Part shown: positions 53,993 through 62,519 of the stretch, piece after piece | Layout: every line of letters starts with the position of its first letter | How positions within the stretch are numbered: position 1 is the first letter of the stretch | NCBI RefSeq assembly: GCF_003130255.1 | Contig: NZ_NRCN01000001.1 | Coordinates: 1,792,501 to 1,856,500, forward strand | DNA: 64,000 nt | Source of the DNA: Aggregatibacter kilianii | Lineage (GTDB): Bacteria; Pseudomonadota; Gammaproteobacteria; Enterobacterales; Pasteurellaceae | Direction: 5' to 3' | The notes under the pieces: model-generated | What the model was told of the DNA's origin: nothing | Seen by the model: only the letters and a program-made list of their open reading frames with translations | The model's database searches: none | Program-made: the position numbers and the translations under genes

Positions 53993-56152
53993 ATGACTAT
54001 CAAAAAAGTGATTACCGTATGTCCGTATTGTGCCTCAGGTTGTAAAATCCATCTTTTGGTGGAAAACAACAAAATTGTGGGAGCTGAAGGTGCAAACGGC
54101 AGAACAAACGAAGGGGAGTTATGCCTAAAAGGATATTATGGCTGGGACTTTGTACATGACACAAAAATCCTGACTCCTCGATTGACTCAACCGATGATCC
54201 GCTACAAACGTGGCGAACCGTTCACCCCAGTGAGCTGGGAAGAAGCTATTTCTTACACTGCTAACCGTCTTAAAGAAATTAAAGAAAAGTACGGCAACGA
54301 ATCCATCATGGTAACGGGGTCTTCCCGTGGACCGGGCAACGAAGTGAACTTCGTGATGCAAAAATTCGCCCGTGCGGTATTAGGCAATAACAACATTGAC
54401 TGTTGTGCACGTGTGTGACATGGCCCATCTGTAGCAGGTCTGCTCAAATCAGTGGGTAATGGCGCAATGTCCAACTCAATCGTTGAGATTGAGGATACCA
54501 AGTGCGTGTTTATCTTTGGCTATAATGCCTCTACTTCTCACCCGATTGTGGCGCGTCGAATTAATCACGCGAAAGCAAAAGGGGCGAAAATCATTGTGTG
54601 TGACCCTCGTAAAATCGAAACTGCCCGAATTGCGGATATTTATGCGCCGCTTGCCAACGGGTCTAACGTGGCGTTCTTAAATGCCATGATGAATGTGATT
54701 TTGGAAGAAGGGTTGCAAGATCAAAAATTCATTGACGAACACACCGAAAACTTCGACGCGTTCTATGAGGTCGTGAAGGCTTATACGCCTGAATCCACTC
54801 AACATATCACCGGTATCGAACCTGAAATGTTGCGTGAAATCGCCCGTACTTATGCCAAAGCGGAAACAGCAACTATTTTGTGGGGTATGGGGGTTTGCCA
54901 ATTCCGTCAAGGAGTAGAAGCCGTTCGTGCATTGGCAAGTTTGGCAATGCTCACCGGCAATCTCGGCAAACCAAATGTTGGGGTGAATCCGGTGCGTGGT
55001 CAAAACAACGTACAAGGCGCTTGCGACATGGGTGCGTTATTCAACACATTGCCGGGTTATCAAAGTTTTGCGAACCCTGAAATTAATGCGAAATTTGCGA
55101 AAGCTTGGGGCGTTCCATCAATCCCGACTAAACCGGGCGTGCCGTTAAGTGAAGTGCCGGAAGCTATCATGGAAGATAAAATCAAGGCCTTCTATATTAT
55201 GGGCGAAGATACGTTACAAACGGAGCCTGATATTAATGCCGTTAAAAAAGCCTTTGAGAAAGTGGAATTCTTAGTTGTGCAGGATATCTTCATGACCCAA
55301 ACTGCCGCGGAGGCGGACGTGTTATTGCCGGCAACCTCCTGTGCCGAACACGAGGGCGTGTATAGTGCTGCCGACCGTGGTTTCCAACGGTTCTATAAAG
55401 CCGTTGAACCGACCGGCAACGTCAAAGATGACTGGGTTATCATTAGCGAAATTGCCACTGCAATGGGTTACCCGATGCACTATAACAACACCAAAGAAAT
55501 TTGGGACGAGTTGCGTGAGCTTTGTCCGATTTACAAAGGGGCAACTTACGAAAAAATGGAAGGCTTGGGTTATATTCAATGGCCTTGTACCGATGAAGGT
55601 CCTGAAGATCAAGGTACGCAATATTTGTATAAAGGCCAAATCTTTGACCGTCCAAACGGTAAAGCCGAATTCTTTGCCTGTGACTGGGAACCGCCAATGG
55701 AAGAAATGTCTGAAGAATTCCCATTGGTGCTTTCCACCGTGCGCGAAGTGGGGCACTATTCCTGCCGTTCAATGACCGGTAACTGCCGAGCACTTGCCGC
55801 CCTTGCCGATGAGCCGGGATTCGTACAAATGAACGATCAAGACGCTAAAAAGTTAGGCATTAAAAACAATGACTTGGTTTGGATTGCTTCGTCACGCGGT
55901 AAAGTGATTTGCCGTGCCGATGTCAGTACCCGAACCAACAAAGGTGCTTGTTATATGACCTATCAATGGTGGATTGGTAAATGTAACGAATTAACTGCCG
56001 AACATTTGAACCCGGGTTCTAGAACGCCGGAATACAAATACAGCGCGGTTCGTATTGAAAAAATTGACGACCAAGCTTGGGCAGAACGCTATGTGGTAAC
56101 GGAATATACCAAACTCAAAAACCGCTTGAAACAAACCGCATTAGTGGCTTAG
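53993..56152 (+). CDS. fdhF: Formate dehydrogenase H, selenoprotein
   Basis: The enzyme oxidises formate to CO2 and passes electrons to the hydrogenase-4 complex. The reading frame runs from ATG 53993 (AAGGAC upstream) to 56152 with one in-frame TGA at 54416-54418, codon 142, matching Sec140 of E. coli FdhF. The protein on both sides (CCARV-U-HGPSVAGLLKSVGNGAM) is collinear with FdhF, 719 residues in all. [4Fe-4S] ligands are Cys10, Cys13, Cys17 and Cys44, followed by the molybdopterin (bis-MGD) domains. A conventional gene finder would split it in two. The sel genes are not in the window. Confidence 0.97.
54416..54458 (+). promoter_or_regulatory. fdhF: Selenocysteine UGA and SECIS hairpin of fdhF
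   Basis: After the TGA, the apical sequence GCAGGTCTGC (54434-54443) is identical to the SelB-recognised tip of the E. coli fdhF SECIS, about 15 bases downstream of the UGA, with flanking CTG/CAG pairing. This supports UGA decoding as selenocysteine. Confidence 0.9.
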
Positions 56153-56179
56153 GGTTTGTATAAATTTAGCTAAAATAAT

Positions 56180-56216
56180 GACCGCACTTTTAAGGATGAA
56201 AGTGCGGTCGTTTTTT
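56180..56216. terminator. Bidirectional inverted-uptake terminator after fdhF
   Basis: GACCGCACTTT (56180-56190) and AAAGTGCGGTC (56199-56209) form a perfect 11-bp stem followed by GTTTTTTC. It lies between convergent fdhF and the iron-siderophore ABC operon. Confidence 0.9.
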
Positions 56217-56265
56217 CGAGTGTTTTTTGAATGGCTTTTTTGATGAAGTCAAAACGCACCATAGG

Positions 56266-57024
56266 TTACATATGGTGCACTACCAATCGTTTCCCTTGAT
56301 AATCCAACACTTCCGCCTCTAAATTAAATACCGTTTTTAAATTCTCCTTGGTAATCATCTCTTCCGGCGTGCCGATCATGGCAATTTCACCGTTTTTCAT
56401 GGCGACAATGGTGTCGGCATAGGCGGCCGCCATATTGATGTCATGCACCACCATTACCGTTGTCAGTGCCAGTTCATCGGTAAGTTGGCGTAGCAAGCGC
56501 ATGAGCTCGCGGGCGTGGAACATATCGAGGTTATTTAATGGTTCATCAAGCAGTACATGATCGGTTTTTTGACAGAAGGTCATGGCAATCAGGGCGCGTT
56601 GACGTTGACCGCCGGAAAGTTCGCTAAGAAAACGATTAGCTAAGGGTGCTAATTCAAAACGTTGCAAGGCATCGCGGATAATGGCATTGTCTTCTTCCGT
56701 CGGGCGCCCCTGATGGTGCGGATAACGGCCGAAAATCAACAAATCTTTTACCGTAATGCGACTATGAATCACGTTATCTTGGGTCAGAATTGCCAGGTTT
56801 TGCGCAATTGTGCGTGATGGCGTGGTGGCAATATCCATATCATTTAGCCAAATTTGCCCTTGTTGAATCGGATTTAAGCGCGCAACCAAAGAGAGTAGCG
56901 TAGATTTACCGGCACCATTAGCGCCGATCAATGCGGTAATGCCACCGTTTGGGATGGTGAGATTAATGTTATTTAAAATCGTCGCCTGATTAATTTTATA
57001 GGTTATATTTTCAATTTTTATCAC
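56266..57024 (-). CDS. Iron-siderophore ABC transporter ATPase
   Basis: 252 residues: Walker A GANGAGKST, signature LSGGQRQR, Walker B HVLLDEPLNNLD and the switch His in VVHDINMAAAY. It is of the FepC/CeuD/FatE type, which drives import of ferric siderophores. It is the last gene of a four-gene minus-strand operon, 11 bp after the second permease. The ligand is not determined by sequence, but the relation to the CeuBCDE/FatBCDE-type importers suggests a catecholate or related siderophore. Confidence 0.9.
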   Translation of the reverse strand: MIKIENITYKINQATILNNINLTIPNGGITALIGANGAGKSTLLSLVARLNPIQQGQIWLNDMDIATTPSRTIAQNLAILTQDNVIHSRITVKDLLIFGRYPHHQGRPTEEDNAIIRDALQRFELAPLANRFLSELSGGQRQRALIAMTFCQKTDHVLLDEPLNNLDMFHARELMRLLRQLTDELALTTVMVVHDINMAAAYADTIVAMKNGEIAMIGTPEEMITKENLKTVFNLEAEVLDYQGKRLVVHHM

Positions 57025-57035
57025 AAGAAATTCCT

Positions 57036-57977
57036 TTATTTTGCCCGTCTTAACATCAAATAGATAAACACCAATCCACCGACAAATTCGATAACTACGC
57101 TAAGCACACCCTGCATCTTCATTACCTGTTCGAACACGGCTTGACCGCTTACTAATGTGATGGCCGACACCATAAACGTCATTGGGATGCGAATGCTGTG
57201 GTGCATGGTCGGGCTGATGGCATTGACGATGGCACACACCAATAAGCCTAAAAACAGAATAGGTCCCACAAGTGCGGTGGAAATTGACACTAAAAATGCG
57301 CAGCAAATGAGTAATTGGCGGCTGAACTGATGATATTCCAAGCCTAATCCGATAGCGCGTTCACGCCCCAGTAGGAGTACATCTAATTTAAAACGTTGTT
57401 GCCAAATCCACAGGGCGCTGACCAATGTAATGACAGTACCAATCCATAATAAGGTTGGGTTCACCGTGTTAAAACTGGCAAAGGAAGATCCTTGTGCAAC
57501 GGCGAATTCATTGGGATCGATCATGCGCTGTAGCAGGTTATTTACACTGCGGAAAAGCACACCGAAAATAATCCCTACTAAAATCATGCGGGCGAGGTCG
57601 CTGTTGTTTTTGCTGAGTGTACGGAATAACAGGAGTGCGCCAAGCAACATAAGCAAAGTTTCAAAAGCAAATTTGCCGGCCACATTGAGTTGCGTAAATC
57701 CAATCCCGCCGAAGAGAAACACTAAAATGCTTTGCACCAATAAATATAAGGAGTCAAAGCCTAAAATACTGGGTGTTAGAATCGGGTTATTGGTTAGGGT
57801 TTGGAACAGTAATGTAGATATGCCAATGGTGTAAGCCATCATCAGCAATAACAACAGTTTCTTTCCACGAAACGGCAAAATGAAATCCCAGTTACCATTG
57901 GCATGATAGGTCATAAAAAAGATGCAAGCAAACGTGAGTAGGGCACCGAGTAATAACATGACGCGATTATTTTGCAT
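57036..57977 (-). CDS. Iron-siderophore ABC transporter permease (second)
   Basis: 313 residues, about eight or nine helices, of the FecCD family (CeuC/FatC type). The coupling region is AIGLGLEYHQFSRQLL and the conserved GPILFLGLLVCAI follows. Its start overlaps the preceding permease by 11 bp. It forms the heterodimeric channel with that protein. Confidence 0.9.
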   Translation of the reverse strand: MQNNRVMLLLGALLTFACIFFMTYHANGNWDFILPFRGKKLLLLLMMAYTIGISTLLFQTLTNNPILTPSILGFDSLYLLVQSILVFLFGGIGFTQLNVAGKFAFETLLMLLGALLLFRTLSKNNSDLARMILVGIIFGVLFRSVNNLLQRMIDPNEFAVAQGSSFASFNTVNPTLLWIGTVITLVSALWIWQQRFKLDVLLLGRERAIGLGLEYHQFSRQLLICCAFLVSISTALVGPILFLGLLVCAIVNAISPTMHHSIRIPMTFMVSAITLVSGQAVFEQVMKMQGVLSVVIEFVGGLVFIYLMLRRAK

Positions 57978-58932
57978 TGGCTTTCCCCTTAAATAACAAA
58001 TAGAGGAAAATCAATGTGCCGACAATGCCGAAAATGGTCGAAATCGGTACTTCATAAGGTGCGTTAATGACTCGACCTATAATGTCGCAAATCAAGACCA
58101 AATTGGCGCCGAGCAACACAACCGAAGGCAGATTTTGGCGTAATCGGTCACCGGCTAAGCGGGAAATAATATTCGGTACAACCAGGCCGATAAAGGGAAT
58201 TTGCCCAACGGTGACTACGACTACCGCGGTAATCATAGCCACTACAATTAACGCAAACCACGTCATTTGACGATAATTAATCCCTAAGCCGGTACTTATA
58301 TTTTTCCCCAGTCCGGTAATGCTCAGACGATCGGCCATAATATAAACCACCACAGCAAGGGCGGCGGTAAGCCATAATAATTCATAACGTCCTGCCAAGA
58401 TGCCGGAAAAATCGCCGGAAAACCAAATGGACAAGGTTTGTAAGCTGTCTGTTTCGTAGGCAAGAAAGGTGGTCATCGCCTCAATAATATTACCGAACAC
58501 AATCCCCACCAACGGCACCATGAGACGTTGATGTGGCGGCAATTGCTGTAACAATAAGGTAAAAATACCCATGCCAATGAGTGCGGAGACGGTGGCGACG
58601 GACATTTTGAGAAGCAAGGCGGCGCTTGGAAATAATAGGCTGGTTAATAAAATTCCCAATGCCGCGCTTTGACTGGCACCGATCATGCCCGGCTCAATAA
58701 AGCGATTTTTTAAGACAATTTGTAATACCATGCCTGCCACGCCAAGGGTCGCTCCCACTAAAATCACGGCGAAGGTACGAGGCAATCGACTGACTAACAG
58801 GACTTGCATTTGTTCCGGTTGAGAAAAAAATTGAGACCAATGGAAATCGGCTACGCCCACGGTAATACTTAATGCGGCGAGTAATACAAGAATTAAAAAA
58901 TTAATCCGATTTAACGTGAAAATTCCAGACAT
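57967..58932 (-). CDS. Iron-siderophore ABC transporter permease (first)
   Basis: 321 residues of the FecCD family (CeuB/FatD type), with LPRTFAVILVGATLGVAGMVLQ and GQIPFIGLVVPNIISRLAG. About nine helices. It lies 76 bp downstream of the binding-protein gene; that gap holds a stem-loop likely to lower its expression relative to the binding protein. Confidence 0.9.
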   Translation of the reverse strand: MSGIFTLNRINFLILVLLAALSITVGVADFHWSQFFSQPEQMQVLLVSRLPRTFAVILVGATLGVAGMVLQIVLKNRFIEPGMIGASQSAALGILLTSLLFPSAALLLKMSVATVSALIGMGIFTLLLQQLPPHQRLMVPLVGIVFGNIIEAMTTFLAYETDSLQTLSIWFSGDFSGILAGRYELLWLTAALAVVVYIMADRLSITGLGKNISTGLGINYRQMTWFALIVVAMITAVVVVTVGQIPFIGLVVPNIISRLAGDRLRQNLPSVVLLGANLVLICDIIGRVINAPYEVPISTIFGIVGTLIFLYLLFKGKANAK

Positions 58933-58950
58933 GATGTTTTTTTAAGTAAT

Positions 58951-59000
58951 AAAAACGTTCTCTCCGCTTGGCATGAAGGCGATACAACGGAGAGAACGAT
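58951..59000 (-). terminator. Intra-operon stem-loop (attenuator) between binding protein and permeases
   Basis: CGTTCTCTCCG and CGGAGAGAACG form a perfect 11-bp stem (58956-58998) with a 21-nt loop. On the minus strand it is followed by TTTTTATT, as in a leaky terminator that would keep binding-protein transcripts in excess. Confidence 0.7.
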
Positions 59001-59008
59001 AAGCGTGA

Positions 59009-59908
59009 TTATTTTTTCTCGAAAGCGGTTTTAATCGCGTTTAAGTCCGTTTTTAATTGTTCCGCACCGCCCGGGGCTAAGTAGGAGGCGCTACTGAGAT
59101 AAACGACATTACCGTTTTTCCAGGCTTTAGTGCGACGAACCAATTCATTATCCAACACTTCTTTGGCGGTTTTACCTTCTTCGCCAATAGCAGAAATGCG
59201 ATCTAACACAAACAACCAGTCAGGATTGGTTTTTTCAATAAACTCAAAGCTCGCCGGTTGGCCATGACCGGTACCTTTAATGCTCGGATCCGCCATTGGT
59301 ACGCCAAGTTCATCATGGATAAAACTTAAACGATAACCGCTACCGAATGCGGAAATTTTGCCACCGTTGACTAAAATAATTAAACCGTTCCCTTTGTCTT
59401 TCACGGCTGCTTTAGTGTCTTTTAATAAGGTTTCCAATTCACCTTTTAACTTATCTGCAGCCGCTTGTTTATCAAATAAACGGCCGAAACTGTCAATGCG
59501 TTGAATGCCGCTTTCTACTAATTTATCGCCGTTATCGGTTAAATCGATCGTTTTTGCAATGGCGCTGACATCATCAAATTTTTTCGCCGTGCGGGTCCCG
59601 ACAATAATTAAATCAGGTTTAAGTTCATTTAAGGCTTCAAGGTTTGGCTCAAAAATGGTACCGACATTTTTTGCCGAATCTAAGGTTGGTTTTAAATAAG
59701 GAAGGACTTTTGCCACATCCGCTGCGCCATCGACTTTCACACCCAAGGCTTGTAACGTATCCAAACTGCCGGTATCAAACACCGCTATTTTGGCGGGTGG
59801 TGCATTTAACGTAACATCACCACGCGCCGTCGGAATGCTGATTTCTTTCGCTAACGCAGATGTCGCCATCGCGATACAGGTTAATGTTAGCAGTGTTTTT
59901 TTCAACAT
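59009..59908 (-). CDS. Periplasmic iron-siderophore-binding protein
   Basis: About 300 residues with signal peptide MLKKTLLTLTCIAMATSALA. Two adjacent ATGs follow AAGGAG. The inner one (59908) has the better 7-base spacing, while 59911 is the alternative. The mature part is a class III (TroA/CeuE/FatB-like) binding protein (IAVFDTGSLDTLQALGV, LKPDLIIVG). It is the first gene of the importer operon, facing the TonB receptor across a Fur-type region. The cysteine of a lipobox is absent, so it is free in the periplasm. Confidence 0.9.
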   Translation of the reverse strand: MLKKTLLTLTCIAMATSALAKEISIPTARGDVTLNAPPAKIAVFDTGSLDTLQALGVKVDGAADVAKVLPYLKPTLDSAKNVGTIFEPNLEALNELKPDLIIVGTRTAKKFDDVSAIAKTIDLTDNGDKLVESGIQRIDSFGRLFDKQAAADKLKGELETLLKDTKAAVKDKGNGLIILVNGGKISAFGSGYRLSFIHDELGVPMADPSIKGTGHGQPASFEFIEKTNPDWLFVLDRISAIGEEGKTAKEVLDNELVRRTKAWKNGNVVYLSSASYLAPGGAEQLKTDLNAIKTAFEKK

Positions 59909-59931
59909 CATAAATCTCCTTAAAATATAAT

Positions 59932-59950
59932 TGAAAATAATTCTCATGTA
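59932..59950. promoter_or_regulatory. Fur box upstream of the siderophore importer
   Basis: TGAAAATAATTCTCATGTA resembles the Fur consensus (GATAATGATAATCATTATC) in its ATAAT-TC-AT palindromic core. It lies 24 bp before the start codon of the binding protein. Confidence 0.65.
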
Positions 59951-60055
59951 TTTTAACGAGATTTATTAGAAGGTAAACCTAAATTTTCGAATGTTAAAAA
60001 CGATTTTTCATATTCCTAGAATTTTAGTTGGTTATCCCATTATTCACCTATATAA

Positions 60056-60074
60056 TCGAGAATAATTCTTAATT
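60056..60074. promoter_or_regulatory. Fur box upstream of the TonB-dependent receptor
   Basis: TCGAGAATAATTCTTAATT contains the palindrome AGAATAATTCT, a Fur-type core, 18 bp before the receptor ATG and overlapping the likely -10 region TATAAT (60051-60056). Iron repression of both divergent units is inferred. Confidence 0.7.
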
Positions 60075-60091
60075 ATAAATATGGAGTTACT

Positions 60092-62317
60092 ATGCTTAAA
60101 AAAACAAAGTTGGCGGCATTGGTTGTAGCGGTTTGTACCTATCAAAATATGGCATTGGCGGAAGAAACCAGTCAATTAGAAGAAATTTCTGTGGTTGAAA
60201 TTGAAACCAGCGATACGTTGGTCAATACCAAAGTAGATCGTAAAGATATTTACTTACGCCAAGCAAAAGATGTTAAAGATTTATTTTCCAATAAATTAGA
60301 CGTCAACGTCAGTCAATTGCAAACGGCGCGTTCCGGTGGAGAAGGCGTGAATATTCGTGGTTTGCAGGGGAACCGTGTGACCACAACGGTAGATGGCATC
60401 CCATTGCCGGAAGCACAAGAAAGCAAACATTTTATTTCTTATGGCGTGGAATTCGGACGTGCCGATTATGTGGATGTGAGTAGTTTGCGTAGCGCCGATG
60501 TGCAATATGCCGGTTCTGCCAACAGTTTATCGGGCAGCGTGAATTTCGCTACATTAGAACCTGTTGATTTGTTGAAGGGGCGCGCCCTCGGCGGCTTTAT
60601 TGGAAGCGGTTATAACAGCGCCGATAATTCCGTTTACGGCACTGTTGGCGGCGCAGGCAAAATCGGTGCTTATCAAGGCATGGTAATGACCACCATTCGT
60701 AACGGCGATCAAACCAAAAACAAAGGCACTAATGGCGGTACCGGCGTAAACCGTACCGAACCAAATCCGGCAGACACGCAAAATAATTATGTTCTTACCA
60801 AACATTACTATCAGCTAAATGATCAACATCGGGTTGGTGCCGCTTTTGAATATCAACGTAAAAAAATTAAGACCGATTTACTGACATTAAATGATACCAA
60901 CATTGACAGAGCCACCGGTATTCAAACCAAAGGCTATTCCATTGACCGCGTGAAACGTAGCCGTTTTTCATTCAGCCACGATTATAATAATGAGCACGGT
61001 TGGTTACAAAATGCGAAAACACAGGTTTATTATCAAAATGCCGGTACCGATAATTATCGTCATCGTTTAGGAACGAATAATTACCGTTTTGAAGAATCTA
61101 ACGTTAACTATAAAACGTATGGTATTAACAGCAATTTAATGAGCTTTATTGATGGAAATATTCCGCAAGTTCTGCGTTATGGTTTAAGTTACAACCACAC
61201 CAAAGCGACAAATTATTTGCACTATGAACGTCCTGCTTACGGCAATTCGCGCCACGCTAATTTCAATGGAAAACCGACATCAGACACGAAACAGCATAAA
61301 ATTACAGGCTATTTTGAAGATGAAATTGCTTTTGGAAAATGGGTTGTCACGCCGCAAGTCGGTTTTGTGCATTATCGGATGACGCCTTCCGGTAGTCATA
61401 GTGACGTGGCACAATTCCAACCGGCAAAACGTTCTGAAACCAAATTTGCGCCGAAGTTAAGTTTAGAATATCGTGCCGCACCGGAATTTATTCCATATGC
61501 ACAATATTCCCGTGGTATAAGAACGCCGTCACCACAACAATTAACCTCTTATTTCTTTGAAAGCGTTAATTATTTCATTCCGGGATTAGGGCCTCAAACC
61601 GCTAATGTCGCGGTGGTCGGTAACCCTAATTTGCGTTCCGAAACCGCCGATAACTTTGAAATCGGGGTGAAAGGTCAAAATGAAAAACTGCAATATTTGG
61701 TCACCGGGTATTACAACCACTATAAAAACTTTATTGATTGGGTATCCAAACCAACGCAAGGTTATACCACCTTTATTCAATACGACAATTTAGATAAGGC
61801 CAAAGTGTATGGTTTTACTGCCGATGTGAAATGGACGTTTTATGATGATTTCTATTTGACGAAAGGCATTTCTTACAGTCGCGGCAGAGCCACCAATAAC
61901 GGCGTTAAAACACCAATTAATAGTATTCAACCGTTAAAAGTGAAATTCGGTTTAGGCTATGAAGGGGACACCTATGGCGCCAATATTCAATGGACTTATA
62001 ACCGTGGTAAATCCGATAAAGATATTGAACAATCTTCCGCGTACTTGTACAACCCGACAGGCAGTTATTCATTGTTTGATTTAGGCGTTTATTGGAAGCC
62101 GGTGGAAAATCTGACGTTAACCGCCAATGTAAACAATCTGTTTAATAAAAAATACTGGAACTGGAACGACATTTCTTATCTTGCCTTGTTAAGTAAAGCA
62201 ACGCAGGATCAAGGTCGCGATCCGCTCAGTATCCCATTGGCGATTACTTCCGGCAATGCTGATCGTTACAGCGCACCGGGACGTAATTTTAACGTCGGCA
62301 TTCGTTATGAGTTTTAA
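60092..62317 (+). CDS. TonB-dependent outer-membrane receptor
   Basis: 741 residues: signal peptide (cleaved near ALA-EE, residue 23), a TonB-box-like segment (LEEISVVEIE), a plug domain (KDVKDLFSNKLDVNV ... GVNIRGLQGNRVTTTVDGIPLPEAQ) and a 22-strand barrel ending in YEF with a terminal Phe. The plug resembles the haem/haemoglobin/transferrin receptor family, yet its partner operon is siderophore-type, so the ligand is uncertain. ATGGAG is upstream. A terminator follows. Confidence 0.9.
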   Translation: MLKKTKLAALVVAVCTYQNMALAEETSQLEEISVVEIETSDTLVNTKVDRKDIYLRQAKDVKDLFSNKLDVNVSQLQTARSGGEGVNIRGLQGNRVTTTVDGIPLPEAQESKHFISYGVEFGRADYVDVSSLRSADVQYAGSANSLSGSVNFATLEPVDLLKGRALGGFIGSGYNSADNSVYGTVGGAGKIGAYQGMVMTTIRNGDQTKNKGTNGGTGVNRTEPNPADTQNNYVLTKHYYQLNDQHRVGAAFEYQRKKIKTDLLTLNDTNIDRATGIQTKGYSIDRVKRSRFSFSHDYNNEHGWLQNAKTQVYYQNAGTDNYRHRLGTNNYRFEESNVNYKTYGINSNLMSFIDGNIPQVLRYGLSYNHTKATNYLHYERPAYGNSRHANFNGKPTSDTKQHKITGYFEDEIAFGKWVVTPQVGFVHYRMTPSGSHSDVAQFQPAKRSETKFAPKLSLEYRAAPEFIPYAQYSRGIRTPSPQQLTSYFFESVNYFIPGLGPQTANVAVVGNPNLRSETADNFEIGVKGQNEKLQYLVTGYYNHYKNFIDWVSKPTQGYTTFIQYDNLDKAKVYGFTADVKWTFYDDFYLTKGISYSRGRATNNGVKTPINSIQPLKVKFGLGYEGDTYGANIQWTYNRGKSDKDIEQSSAYLYNPTGSYSLFDLGVYWKPVENLTLTANVNNLFNKKYWNWNDISYLALLSKATQDQGRDPLSIPLAITSGNADRYSAPGRNFNVGIRYEF

Positions 62318-62333
62318 AAACAGCTGAAATTTC

Positions 62334-62385
62334 GACCGCACTTTTGCCAACCTCCATGTTGTTTTAAAGTGCGGTCATTTTTTTC
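62334..62385 (+). terminator. Inverted uptake-sequence terminator after the receptor gene
   Basis: GACCGCACTTT (62334-62344) and AAAGTGCGGTC (62366-62376) form an 11-bp stem followed by ATTTTTTTC. A third uptake sequence is at about 62430. Confidence 0.85.
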
Positions 62386-62519
62386 GGCAAATTTATTGTC
62401 TTGCCTAGCCAAAATTTATGGTCAAAAACGACCGCACTTTTCCTTTCAAAGCCCTCGCAATTTACTTACAATAACGCCGTATTTTTCCTAACTTACTTTT
62501 CCTAACGACGGAGCTTATT

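Noticed and set aside
54416-54418. In-frame stop codon splitting fdhF into two genes
   Set aside because: The position equals the selenocysteine codon of E. coli FdhF, and a matching SECIS hairpin follows. It is not a nonsense mutation.
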